Shown here: piece by piece, positions 8,267 to 16,051 of the stretch | Layout: every line of letters begins with the position of its first letter | Position numbering within the stretch: the first letter of the stretch is position 1 | Assembly (NCBI RefSeq): GCF_003025615.1 | Contig: NZ_PYMJ01000002.1 | Coordinates: forward strand, 62,001-126,000 | Direction: 5' to 3' | DNA length: 64,000 bases | Origin: Photobacterium frigidiphilum | GTDB lineage: Bacteria > Pseudomonadota > Gammaproteobacteria > Enterobacterales > Vibrionaceae | Position numbers and translations under genes: made by a program | Notes under the pieces: model-generated | Seen by the model: the letters and a program-made list of their open reading frames with translations, nothing else | Database searches by the model: none | What the model was told of the DNA's origin: nothing

Positions 8267-9418
8267 ATGCTTAATTTCACGTTTCATAACCCTACTCAAA
8301 TTTTCTTTGGTGAAGATCAAATTGCAGCGATTGCAAAACAAATCCCTGCTGATGCAAAAATCCTCGTGACTTACGGTGGCGGTTCGATCAAATCAAATGG
8401 TGTTTACGAGCAAGTGAGCACAGCATTAAAAGATCATAACTGGATTGAATTTTCAGGCATCGAGCCAAATCCACAGTTTGATACGTTAATGAAGGCTGTA
8501 GATATCGTTAAAGCTGAAGGCATTACTTACCTTCTTGCTGTTGGTGGTGGGTCTGTTGTTGATGGCACCAAGTTCATTGCAGCAGCTGCACGTTTCGAAG
8601 GTGATGAACCTTGGGATATCTTAGCAAAGCAAGCACAAGTTAAAGATGCTGTGCCACTATCATGTGTATTAACCCTGCCAGCAACGGGCTCTGAAAGTAA
8701 CATTGGTGCGGTTGTAACTCGTGATACAACGAAGCTGGCATTTATGTCACCGTTTGTTCGTCCTGTTTTTGCTGTACTGGATCCAAAAGTAACATTAAGC
8801 CTTTCTGAGCGTCAGATTGCTAACGGTGTAGTTGATGCGTTTGTTCACACTATGGAGCAGTACTTAACGTTCCCTGTGAATGCAAAAGTACAAGATCGCT
8901 TCTCTGAAGGTTTATTGATGAACCTGATTGAAGAAGGTCCGAAAGTACTGGCAAACCCTGATGATTTGGAGGTGCGTTCAAACATCATGTGGTCGGCAAC
9001 AATGGCACTGAATGGTTTGATTGGTTCTGGTGTACCTCAAGATTGGAGTACTCATATGATCGGTCATGAATTGACGGGTCAGTACGGTATTGATCATGCA
9101 CGTACTCTAGCAATTATTCTGCCTGCTGTTATGAAAGTACAGCGTGAGCAAAAACGCGGTAAATTAGTGCAATACGCACAACGTGTTTGGAACATTGTTG
9201 ATGGTACTGAAGATGAAGTAATTGATCAGGCTATCGAAAAGACGGAAGCATTCTTTAAAGCAATGGGTATGCCAGTGCGCTTGACTGATGCTGACCTAGA
9301 TGCTGAAAGTATCGATAATATTTTGGCACAACTTGAACTGCACGGTATGACATCACTGGGCGAGCATGGCGACATGACACCAGAAGTGAACCGTAAAGTA
9401 TTAGAAGCTGCTTTATAG
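8267..9418 (+). CDS. yqhD: NADPH-dependent aldehyde reductase / iron-type alcohol dehydrogenase YqhD
   Basis: A group III iron-containing alcohol dehydrogenase of 383 residues that follows E. coli YqhD almost along its whole length. It reduces short-chain and lipid-derived aldehydes with NADPH. The sequence shows the nucleotide-binding YGGGSIKSNGV and GGGSVVDGTKF loops, the TLPATGSESN block, and the metal ligands in NGVVDAFVHTMEQY and IGHELTGQYGIDHA. The start has a good AAAGGA ribosome site. A terminator follows. In E. coli yqhD is controlled by the AraC-type YqhC; here a LysR gene is the likely controller. Confidence 0.94.
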   Translation: MLNFTFHNPTQIFFGEDQIAAIAKQIPADAKILVTYGGGSIKSNGVYEQVSTALKDHNWIEFSGIEPNPQFDTLMKAVDIVKAEGITYLLAVGGGSVVDGTKFIAAAARFEGDEPWDILAKQAQVKDAVPLSCVLTLPATGSESNIGAVVTRDTTKLAFMSPFVRPVFAVLDPKVTLSLSERQIANGVVDAFVHTMEQYLTFPVNAKVQDRFSEGLLMNLIEEGPKVLANPDDLEVRSNIMWSATMALNGLIGSGVPQDWSTHMIGHELTGQYGIDHARTLAIILPAVMKVQREQKRGKLVQYAQRVWNIVDGTEDEVIDQAIEKTEAFFKAMGMPVRLTDADLDAESIDNILAQLELHGMTSLGEHGDMTPEVNRKVLEAAL

Positions 9419-9525
9419 AAGACCTTGTTTTCGAATATTGCTCTGGAATACTGTTTTTGAAAATTGTTTTTCGAACATTAAATGAGTGCCTCTAAGGCTC
9501 ATTTAATCTAATGATAAAACAGGTG

Positions 9526-9562
9526 AAAGCCCTGCCAGTGTATTGCTAGCAGGGCTTTTTTT
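9526..9562 (+). terminator. Terminator after yqhD
   Basis: AAAGCCCTGC pairs with GCAGGGCTTT across an AT-rich loop and runs into seven T. A second weaker hairpin (AAATGAG/CTCATTT, 9480-9504) precedes it. On the minus strand it could also slow transcription from tctA. Confidence 0.9.
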
Positions 9563-9618
9563 ACGTGGTTCTATTTGATGATTAGGCAACATATTGAATT
9601 ATATAGCGCGCCTTTCTC

Positions 9619-11151
9619 TTATTCCACATTGAGTTTCGCGCCACTCGCTTTTTTCTTATACTGCAACGCCGTTCGAATAATCGGTGTGATTAACACTAAT
9701 GCGGCAATAACCGTGAACGCGAGTGTAATAGGGCGTTCCCATAAGAAGCTAATTTCCCCATCACTGATCATCAAGGCTCTACGCAAGTTTTCTTCCATTA
9801 ATCCACCCAGAATAAAGCCGAGTAGTAACGGTGCAAGAGGGAAGTTTGCAAGCCTTAGTGCAATCGCAGCCATAGCGACTAATAGCATGATAAAGACATC
9901 GACCGTGTTAAAGGAAACCAGATATACCCCAGTGATAGAAAAGAACAAAATCATCGGCAGTAATACTGTTCTTGGCACCATCAATAGCTTTGAGATGTAG
10001 GGGATTAACGGCAGATTTAGAATCACCAGTACAATATTGCCAAAGTACATTGAGATAATCACTGACCAGAAAATATCGGGGTGATCGACAAACAAACGAG
10101 GACCCGGTTGAATACCATAAGCAATCAACGCGCCCAGCATGATAGCGGTTGTACCTGAACCTGGAATGCCCAAGGTTAATAGCGGTACAAACGATCCACT
10201 AGAGGCGGCATTGTTAGCCGATTCTGGTGCGACTAACCCACGAAGGCTGCCTTTACCAAATTCAGCTTGCTTGTCTTTTGGTGCAATACTACGTTCAAAA
10301 CCATAACTTAAGAATGCTGCAATCGTCGCACCTGCACCAGGTAGTACGCCCACAAAGAAGCCTAAAATTGATGAACGGATAGAAACGGGTGCTAGTTCTT
10401 TAAACTCTTCTTTGGTCACTTTCATACTGCCAATCTGGCTGATTTTTGCTTGCTCTTCTTGGCTAGTATCGTCTTGAGGTTTTAATATCCCCATGAGCGT
10501 TTCACCTAAAGCAAAGGTCGCCATTGCCAATAATAGGAAGCTGAAACCATCCATCAGATCAGTTAAACCAAAGGTAAAGCGTTCAACACCGACACCTTTA
10601 TCGATACCCACTGTTGCTAACATTAAGCCAAGAACGGTCATCATCCATGCTTTTACCACTTGGTTTTTACCGGAAAAGGCAGCAACGGCTGATAAACCTA
10701 CGAGCATCAGGGCAAAGTAATCTGAAGACTGAAAACTCAGAGAGACATTGGCAAGTACTGGCGCGGCAATTAACAACATAATAGCAGAAAGCGTACCACC
10801 AACGAATGACGAGTAAGCCGCCAATGCGAGGGCTTTACCTGCTTGGCCTTTCTGTGCCATTGGGTAGCCATCAAATGTGGTTACTACGGTGGACGAACAG
10901 CCAGGGGCATTAATCAAAATAGATGAGGTCGACCCACCAAATACAGCACCGTAATACACGCCAGCCATTAAGATCAGGCCCGATGCAGGGTCTAACCCAT
11001 AACTGATTGGGATCATCAGCGCGATGGCTGAAATAGGGCCAAGGCCGGGTAACATGCCGATAAACGTACCAACAAAACAGCCCACCATAACCATCATTAG
11101 GTTGGTTGGCATAATGGCCGTGGATAGACCTGAAAGGATTCCATCTAACAT
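9619..11151 (-). CDS. tctA: Tripartite tricarboxylate transporter, large membrane subunit TctA
   Basis: The 12-segment membrane permease of a TctCBA-type importer, 510 residues from the chosen start. The family marks are VGCFVGTFIGMLPGLGPISAIA near the N terminus, GVYYGAVFGGSTSSILINAPG, and the second repeat GVLPGAGATIAAFLSYG with LGIPGSGTTAIMLGA. I chose the ATG at 11151 because it has AGGAG 7 nt upstream; the frame stays open 14 codons further but that would overlap tctB. It works with TctB and the periplasmic TctC. The substrate (citrate-like or other carboxylate) cannot be told from sequence. Confidence 0.93.
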   Translation of the reverse strand: MLDGILSGLSTAIMPTNLMMVMVGCFVGTFIGMLPGLGPISAIALMIPISYGLDPASGLILMAGVYYGAVFGGSTSSILINAPGCSSTVVTTFDGYPMAQKGQAGKALALAAYSSFVGGTLSAIMLLIAAPVLANVSLSFQSSDYFALMLVGLSAVAAFSGKNQVVKAWMMTVLGLMLATVGIDKGVGVERFTFGLTDLMDGFSFLLLAMATFALGETLMGILKPQDDTSQEEQAKISQIGSMKVTKEEFKELAPVSIRSSILGFFVGVLPGAGATIAAFLSYGFERSIAPKDKQAEFGKGSLRGLVAPESANNAASSGSFVPLLTLGIPGSGTTAIMLGALIAYGIQPGPRLFVDHPDIFWSVIISMYFGNIVLVILNLPLIPYISKLLMVPRTVLLPMILFFSITGVYLVSFNTVDVFIMLLVAMAAIALRLANFPLAPLLLGFILGGLMEENLRRALMISDGEISFLWERPITLAFTVIAALVLITPIIRTALQYKKKASGAKLNVE

Positions 11152-11161
11152 CCGTGTTCTC

Positions 11162-11671
11162 CTACCAAGCTGAGAATATGTAGCCTGACTCAAGGTAAAT
11201 ATCTAACCCTTGAGTAAGCAATAACCAAAAAGCCGTCACAAAAGGAAATGACGCACCAAAGAGAATAGATTTACGACGCTCACCCAGCAGTAAAAAACCA
11301 CCCAGTAAGAATAAGCTGGTGGAAAGCACAAAGCCTAGCCACGTTAACCCCACACCATAAGCCGCCATTAAGACTAAAAAGCTAATCAGTAGTTTCCAGT
11401 TAAAATCAACCGTTGCACCACTTTGTTCATCATTTTTACCAGTAATTAGTAGTAACAATGACAATACAATACCTGCAGTCGTCAGTAGGTATGGCAATGT
11501 ACGGGCGGTAAAGGGTTCAAATTCATCACCAGGAAACAGGGCGATATTTGCGATTTGATAACCATAAATAAGGCTAACAACAAGAAAAATTAACGCCCCA
11601 ATACGGTCACGACTGAGTAATTGTACCGATGATGTCGGTGCTGAATTAGGCTTCGAAGTAGAGGAATTCAT
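11162..11671 (-). CDS. tctB: Tripartite tricarboxylate transporter, small membrane subunit TctB
   Basis: Small four-helix membrane subunit (169 residues) of the tct system. It shows a polar N terminus, then helices around IGALIFLVVSLIYGYQIA, LPYLLTTAGIVLSLLLLI, LLISFLVLMAAYGVGL and FPFVTAFWLLLTQ. The ATG at 11671 is preferred because GGGAGAG lies just upstream; a longer frame from 11743 begins next to a stable hairpin and has no ribosome site. It sits between tctC and tctA with a 10-bp gap to tctA. Confidence 0.88.
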   Translation of the reverse strand: MNSSTSKPNSAPTSSVQLLSRDRIGALIFLVVSLIYGYQIANIALFPGDEFEPFTARTLPYLLTTAGIVLSLLLLITGKNDEQSGATVDFNWKLLISFLVLMAAYGVGLTWLGFVLSTSLFLLGGFLLLGERRKSILFGASFPFVTAFWLLLTQGLDIYLESGYIFSAW

Positions 11672-11743
11672 TACGCTCTCCCGAATTAAAAGAACCGCAC
11701 CTAAAGTGATAGCTATAACTGTTATGTGCGGTATAGATTTCAT

Positions 11744-11768
11744 ATAAGGGCTGCTATACAGCCCTTAT
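11744..11768 (-). other. Intercistronic hairpin between tctC and tctB
   Basis: ATAAGGGCTG and CAGCCCTTAT form a perfect 10-bp stem with a 5-nt loop, with no T-run after it. Such hairpins commonly protect the upstream message, giving more binding protein (TctC) than membrane subunits. Confidence 0.7.
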
Positions 11769-11802
11769 TGCAGTGTGTTGCGTGAGGGTTGCTCTCAGAA
11801 CC

Positions 11803-12795
11803 TTATTCTAAGAATCCGAGTTCACGCATTAGCCCACCCATCTGCTTCTCTTGTTGTTCAAGGAAGCTGTAGAAATCTTTGTCATTTTTGTAGGTATCGA
11901 TCCAGCCGTTACGATCTCTAACCACAGCCCACTCAGTGGTTTTGTACATACCAGACAGCGCTTTATTCCATGCATCAATTTTTGCTTGGCTTGCACCGGG
12001 TGCGGCAAAGAAACCACGCCAGTTTGCAAAAACAGTATCGTTGCCTTGCTCGACTAAGGTTGGAATTTCAGGGGCGGCTGCTAGGCGTTCTGGTGCCGTA
12101 ATTGCCAGTACACGTACTTGACCTGATTTGCTCATTTCCAGTACTTCACCAAGACCTGTCGATAGCAATTCAGTTTCGCCAGACAGTAGGGCGGCCATGG
12201 CTTTACCGCCGGCATCGTAGGCAATGTAGCGTACTTTGCGTGGGTCAAAACCTTCGCCTTTAAAGGCTGCAGCGACGATCAGGTGATCCATCGAACCACG
12301 TGCTGAACCGCCCGCAATTTTCACACTACGAGGATCTTTGGTGTACTGTGCGACTACTTGTTTCCAATCGGTAAAAGGGGAGTCAGCCGATACCACAATA
12401 GCGCCATAATCTGCGATAGTGGCCGCAACAGGGGTTAGATCTCGAAAAGATTGCGGGAAAATACCACTCAGTGAGCGAACAACAATAGGGGTGGAATTCA
12501 CCATCAAGGTATCAGGTTGGCGCTTCGCGGTTTCGATCAAATGTGCAATGGCTTTGCCACCGCCACCGCCAGATAGGTTTTGGTAAGATACTTTTTCGAC
12601 AAGACCTGATTTTGCCAGTACTTCACCCGTACCACGGGCTGTCATGTCCCAACCACCACCTGCACCACCCGGTACTAGGAAGTGAATTTTTTCTAGTGAC
12701 TCAGCCATCGCAGAGCCTGATATTGCCGCCATGCTTGATGTTAATAGGGTGACCGCAACACGCGTCGTAAACTGTTTTTTTAAGGTGTTCAACAT
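11803..12795 (-). CDS. tctC: Tripartite tricarboxylate transporter, periplasmic binding protein TctC
   Basis: Periplasmic substrate-binding protein of the TTT family (Bug/TctC), 330 residues. A signal peptide ends near SGSAMAES (about residue 31). The mature part opens with IHFLVPGGAGGGWD, the usual TctC ligand loop, and contains the second binding block IAGGSARGSMDHL and the YDAGGKAMAALLSGE stretch. The ATG has AAGGAAGC upstream. It is first in the tctCBA operon, followed by the hairpin described at 11744. Confidence 0.93.
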   Translation of the reverse strand: MLNTLKKQFTTRVAVTLLTSSMAAISGSAMAESLEKIHFLVPGGAGGGWDMTARGTGEVLAKSGLVEKVSYQNLSGGGGGKAIAHLIETAKRQPDTLMVNSTPIVVRSLSGIFPQSFRDLTPVAATIADYGAIVVSADSPFTDWKQVVAQYTKDPRSVKIAGGSARGSMDHLIVAAAFKGEGFDPRKVRYIAYDAGGKAMAALLSGETELLSTGLGEVLEMSKSGQVRVLAITAPERLAAAPEIPTLVEQGNDTVFANWRGFFAAPGASQAKIDAWNKALSGMYKTTEWAVVRDRNGWIDTYKNDKDFYSFLEQQEKQMGGLMRELGFLE

Positions 12796-13146
12796 GATTA
12801 AGCTTCCTTTTTTATCACTGCTGAGATGCCTACTGGGCTAGCAGGGTTAATGGAAGGTTAAAGTAGTGTTGCGTGGTGGGATATAAAGCGTAAAAAAAGA
12901 GATTAAAGAACCTTCTAAACGTTTTGTTCATAAAGTTCACAGAAGAGAAAGTTGTTTTTTACCGTAAGGAGCTTGGACTATCAAGAAAAAAGAGGTTGCT
13001 CACAAAGACTGAAAAAAATGGAAATACATCTATTTGATTTCATTTACCACATCAATAGTTGCTCAAAAAGTGGGCGGTTGATCTATGGACAAGGGCACAA
13101 TTATCTATAGAATCCGGCCGTAGTTGATACTGCTAGGGAATATAAA
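12796..13146. other. Intergenic region between divergent tctC and the 13147 gene
   Basis: This 351-bp AT-rich region must hold promoters for both divergent genes. I see no operator that I can name with confidence and no RNA gene. The AGGGA ribosome site of the 13147 gene is at its end. Confidence 0.5.
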
Positions 13147-14106
13147 ATGATCATCAAAGGAAAGCCGGTGAGGGACTTATCCTTCAAACTTAATACTCTG
13201 TTTCGAGGGGTCGGCTGCCTGCTGCTACTGCTGCTGTTGATGAACTTGCATACGGTTACAGACAATTTGTCTAATTCAGCTTTTGCGCTTCAGCAGCTGA
13301 CTTTGCCGGCGAGCGCTGGCGAAAAGCCATCATCACTACCGGAAGAGCCTTTAGCGGCTTCTTCCGAAGAGAATACTCCGTCTAGTGAGGCGATCACCGC
13401 CGTTGAAGATGAGATTTTCGAACTCAGGCAAGCGGCGTTAGTGCGGTTTGCCAATAAGTTTAATTTTCCTGATTCGGTTGAGTTCTATAGCCTGGCCAGC
13501 AGTGAGAACTGGATGTTTAGCCCGGCAACGGTGATGGAAAAAGACAATGTGCTTAATCTCACGACCTGCGGTTATTATGCTGCGAAAAATGCAATGGGGC
13601 TTTCCCGTGAAAGGGTGCCATTTATTGTTGATCTGGTTTATGATTTTTTAAATAAAAAATACAGTGTTTATGGTTATTTTAAAGATGATCGAGCGCGTTA
13701 TTATCAATTTGACGGAAGTAAAAAACCGGTTGAGTTAAACCGTAACCGTTTCAGAAATAAGTGGGATGTTGCCTGTAAGCCGCTGAACGTTGATAAATAT
13801 GACGATATTCTTTCGCTTGCCACAGCCGGACGCTTTGATCCCAAAGAGGATATTACCTTCAAGCGACAGCTTAATGCATTTGATGACAAGGTCCAGGCAG
13901 AAATTGCAAGCTGCGTCGAAGGCGAGGCACTTACCGCATCAGTGTCAGGTCTGTCTGCTCGCAAAAATCTTTGTCTGATCAATGCCCAGTGCAGCATTCT
14001 GGAAGGGGTGGCCAAGAGTAAGTGTGACTTGGTTAATCAGACCTGCTCTGGTGATGACAAGTCGCTGCTTTGCAAAACAACGACTAAGACTCAGGTAGCC
14101 AGTTAG
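13147..14106 (+). CDS. Unrecognised secreted or membrane-anchored Cys-rich protein
   Basis: I do not recognise this 319-residue protein. It has a basic N terminus, a strongly hydrophobic stretch at about 23-36 (GVGCLLLLLLLMNL) that looks like an uncleaved signal anchor, a Ser/Pro/Glu-rich linker (55-85), and a folded region from about 90. The last 70 residues contain a cluster of cysteines (SCVEGE, NLCLINAQC, SKCDLVNQTC, LLCK), suggesting disulfides outside the cytoplasm. Codon choice looks richer in G/C-ending codons (CTG, CAG) than its neighbours by eye. It stands alone, divergent from tctC and convergent with pflA, with its own terminator. Function unknown. Confidence 0.7.
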   Translation: MIIKGKPVRDLSFKLNTLFRGVGCLLLLLLLMNLHTVTDNLSNSAFALQQLTLPASAGEKPSSLPEEPLAASSEENTPSSEAITAVEDEIFELRQAALVRFANKFNFPDSVEFYSLASSENWMFSPATVMEKDNVLNLTTCGYYAAKNAMGLSRERVPFIVDLVYDFLNKKYSVYGYFKDDRARYYQFDGSKKPVELNRNRFRNKWDVACKPLNVDKYDDILSLATAGRFDPKEDITFKRQLNAFDDKVQAEIASCVEGEALTASVSGLSARKNLCLINAQCSILEGVAKSKCDLVNQTCSGDDKSLLCKTTTKTQVAS

Positions 14107-14126
14107 CCTTTATATAAGTGCAGAAG

Positions 14127-14162
14127 TTGAGGGGCGATGAACGTCGTCCCCTCGATTTTTTT
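14127..14162 (+). terminator. Terminator after the 13147 gene
   Basis: TTGAGGGGCGA and TCGTCCCCTCGA pair (one bulged base) and are followed by seven T. It lies exactly at the 3' end of the convergent pflA and may stop both. Confidence 0.88.
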
Positions 14163-14901
14163 AGTAAATCACTTTATGACCATAGCTCGAAATGATTTCT
14201 TTCATCTTTTCCATCGTTTCTTTTGATGGTGGTTGAACACCTGATAGCGGGTAGTCGTAACCCATTGCATCCCATTTATGTTCACCTAGCTGGTGGTAGG
14301 GTAGCAGTTCAATTTTTTCGATGTTATCCATGTCTTTAATGAACGCACCTAAATTGTGGGCAGACTGTTCATCATCGGTATAACCCGGAACGATAACATA
14401 GCGAATCCATGTTTTTTGACCGCGCTTGTGAAGGTAACGAGCAAAGTCCAGTACACGCTTATTAGGTACACCGACCAATTCTTGGTGAATCGTGTCATCC
14501 ATTTGCTTAAGGTCAAGCATAACAAGATCGGTTGCATCTAATACTTCATCAACCACATCGGTATGCTTACGGATGTAGCCATTGGTATCAAGGCAAGTAT
14601 GAATATTTTCAGCTTGTGCAGCGCGGAAAAAATCGCGAATAAATTCAGGTTGAAGCATAGCTTCGCCACCTGAGGCGGTCACGCCACCACCAGATGCTTT
14701 CATGAAATGACGGTAAGACACCGCTTCTTTCATGATTTCTTCAACCGAAATTTCACGACCGCCATGAAGATCCCAAGTATCACGGTTGTGACAGTACTGG
14801 CAGCGCATTAAGCAGCCTTGCATGAAGATAATAAAACGGATGCCGGGTCCGTCGACGGTTCCGCAAGATTCGAAAGAGTGAATACGACCTTTTACTGACA
14901 T
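14161..14901 (-). CDS. pflA: Pyruvate formate-lyase activating enzyme
   Basis: Radical SAM enzyme (246 residues) that installs the glycyl radical on PflB under anaerobic conditions. The iron-sulfur cluster ligands are C30, C34 and C37 in [20 protein letters not shown]-binding elements follow in [16 protein letters not shown] and DTNGY. Length matches E. coli PflA. It usually follows pflB directly; here a 720-bp unrelated gene with its own terminators lies between, so pflA probably has a promoter of its own in 14902-15092. Confidence 0.96.
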   Translation of the reverse strand: MSVKGRIHSFESCGTVDGPGIRFIIFMQGCLMRCQYCHNRDTWDLHGGREISVEEIMKEAVSYRHFMKASGGGVTASGGEAMLQPEFIRDFFRAAQAENIHTCLDTNGYIRKHTDVVDEVLDATDLVMLDLKQMDDTIHQELVGVPNKRVLDFARYLHKRGQKTWIRYVIVPGYTDDEQSAHNLGAFIKDMDNIEKIELLPYHQLGEHKWDAMGYDYPLSGVQPPSKETMEKMKEIISSYGHKVIY

Positions 14902-15092
14902 TACTATCTCCGCATGTATATTGTGCGTGTTATTTACCTATTATTTTATTACAAAATGACAGGGTAAAGTAGCCCTATATACGTTTAAAGTGTAAGGGTA
15001 ATTGCAGTGCTTTGTCTGCGTATTATGCGCTCTTCTCTTTATCACGTAATGAAGCAACACTTATTGTTGCTTGGTATATCTATTGGGGGCTA

Positions 15093-15120
15093 AAACAAAA
15101 AACGGAACAAAGTCCGTTTT
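15093..15120 (-). terminator. Terminator after the 15135 gene
   Basis: On the minus strand AAAACGGA pairs with TCCGTTTT, and the T-run continues (TTTTTTGTTTT). It separates the 15135 gene from pflA. Confidence 0.88.
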
Positions 15121-15134
15121 AGTGGTCATTATTA

Positions 15135-15854
15135 TCAGAGGCTTTGCAGCTTAGCTTTTCTTTGGCACATGGCTTCACATAGTTTGACGTATGAAGCATA
15201 TAAGTCTTTATCAATAATATAGTTTTTATAAATTAGTAAAAGCAGAGCTACAGCGGTAATACTGATTCTATCTCCTGCTTTTAGCCAAGGTATTGCTTCT
15301 TCATATCGGCCGTTATCGAAATGATAAGTGCCAATCTTGACGCTACACTCAATAGCAAAAATACCGTTGTATGTAGAGCCTTCTTTCCATAACTCCATCA
15401 TTTGATCCCAAGGGATATCGTTAAGGTTTGTCAGTCGCAAGCAAGTGGCTTTTCGCATTAATAGTAATGCTCTATCCTCTTCTTTTAGTTCTGCATCGTG
15501 AGTAAGCCATAGGTCGTAGAACTCTAAAGCAACTTTATAGTTTACAGGGCAAAATACTTTGCTGAAAGCGCCTCTTCGACCTAGGAAAGCAGCATCCTGA
15601 CCTTCTGTGATTGCTGGGAGGTATCCACGTTTCCCAGCGTTCAGCAGTTGATTTAAGGCGTCTGAACGTACAGCTTTACTTGCGGCTTTTGCGTCTTCCT
15701 TTGATAATGTTTTATCGACTACCCCTTTGAATTTGTCATCAAAGACTAGCTTTGCAAACGCGACACATGCCTTATCGTCTTCGGCTTTTGCAAGTTCATG
15801 CATCGGAGCGCCTCTCTCCTTGATAGGGAGTTTCATTACTTCTTCGAAAGTCAT
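15135..15854 (-). CDS. Unrecognised protein with helical repeats, between pflB and pflA
   Basis: I cannot name this 239-residue protein. It has no signal peptide, looks all-helical, and in residues 105-215 has repeats resembling TPR or Sel1 units (YKVALEFYDLWL, YHFDNGRYEEAIPWLKAGD). The start MTFEEVMKLP is the first ATG. It sits inside the usual pflB-pflA pair and is closed on both sides by terminators (15971 and 15093), so it looks like a separately expressed gene that moved in. It could be a small adaptor or a phage/toxin-related protein, but nothing in the sequence decides this. Confidence 0.65.
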   Translation of the reverse strand: MTFEEVMKLPIKERGAPMHELAKAEDDKACVAFAKLVFDDKFKGVVDKTLSKEDAKAASKAVRSDALNQLLNAGKRGYLPAITEGQDAAFLGRRGAFSKVFCPVNYKVALEFYDLWLTHDAELKEEDRALLLMRKATCLRLTNLNDIPWDQMMELWKEGSTYNGIFAIECSVKIGTYHFDNGRYEEAIPWLKAGDRISITAVALLLLIYKNYIIDKDLYASYVKLCEAMCQRKAKLQSL

Positions 15855-15970
15855 ATTAAGTCTTCATATTTGTTAATGTTTGCATTCGATCAATCGTACA
15901 AGTCGACTTCTTTTTCATTTTTATATAGAGCAGGGCTTTAATAAGAAGATGCGACTATGTGGCAGATAAC

Positions 15971-15998
15971 AAAAAACCGACTATAAAGTCGGTTTTTT
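15971..15998. terminator. Bidirectional terminator after pflB
   Basis: AAAAAACCGACT and AGTCGGTTTTTT form a strong stem with a 4-nt loop; A-run on one side and T-run on the other make it work in both directions. It ends pflB transcription before the 15135 gene. Confidence 0.92.
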
Positions 15999-16051
15999 AT
16001 TAGGACAGCGAGAGAAGACTAATGACTAGTTTCTCGTTACTCAGCTCTAAA

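Noticed and set aside
9619..11193. Longer tctA overlapping tctB
   Set aside because: The upstream start has no ribosome site, while the ATG at 11151 has AGGAG at the correct distance.
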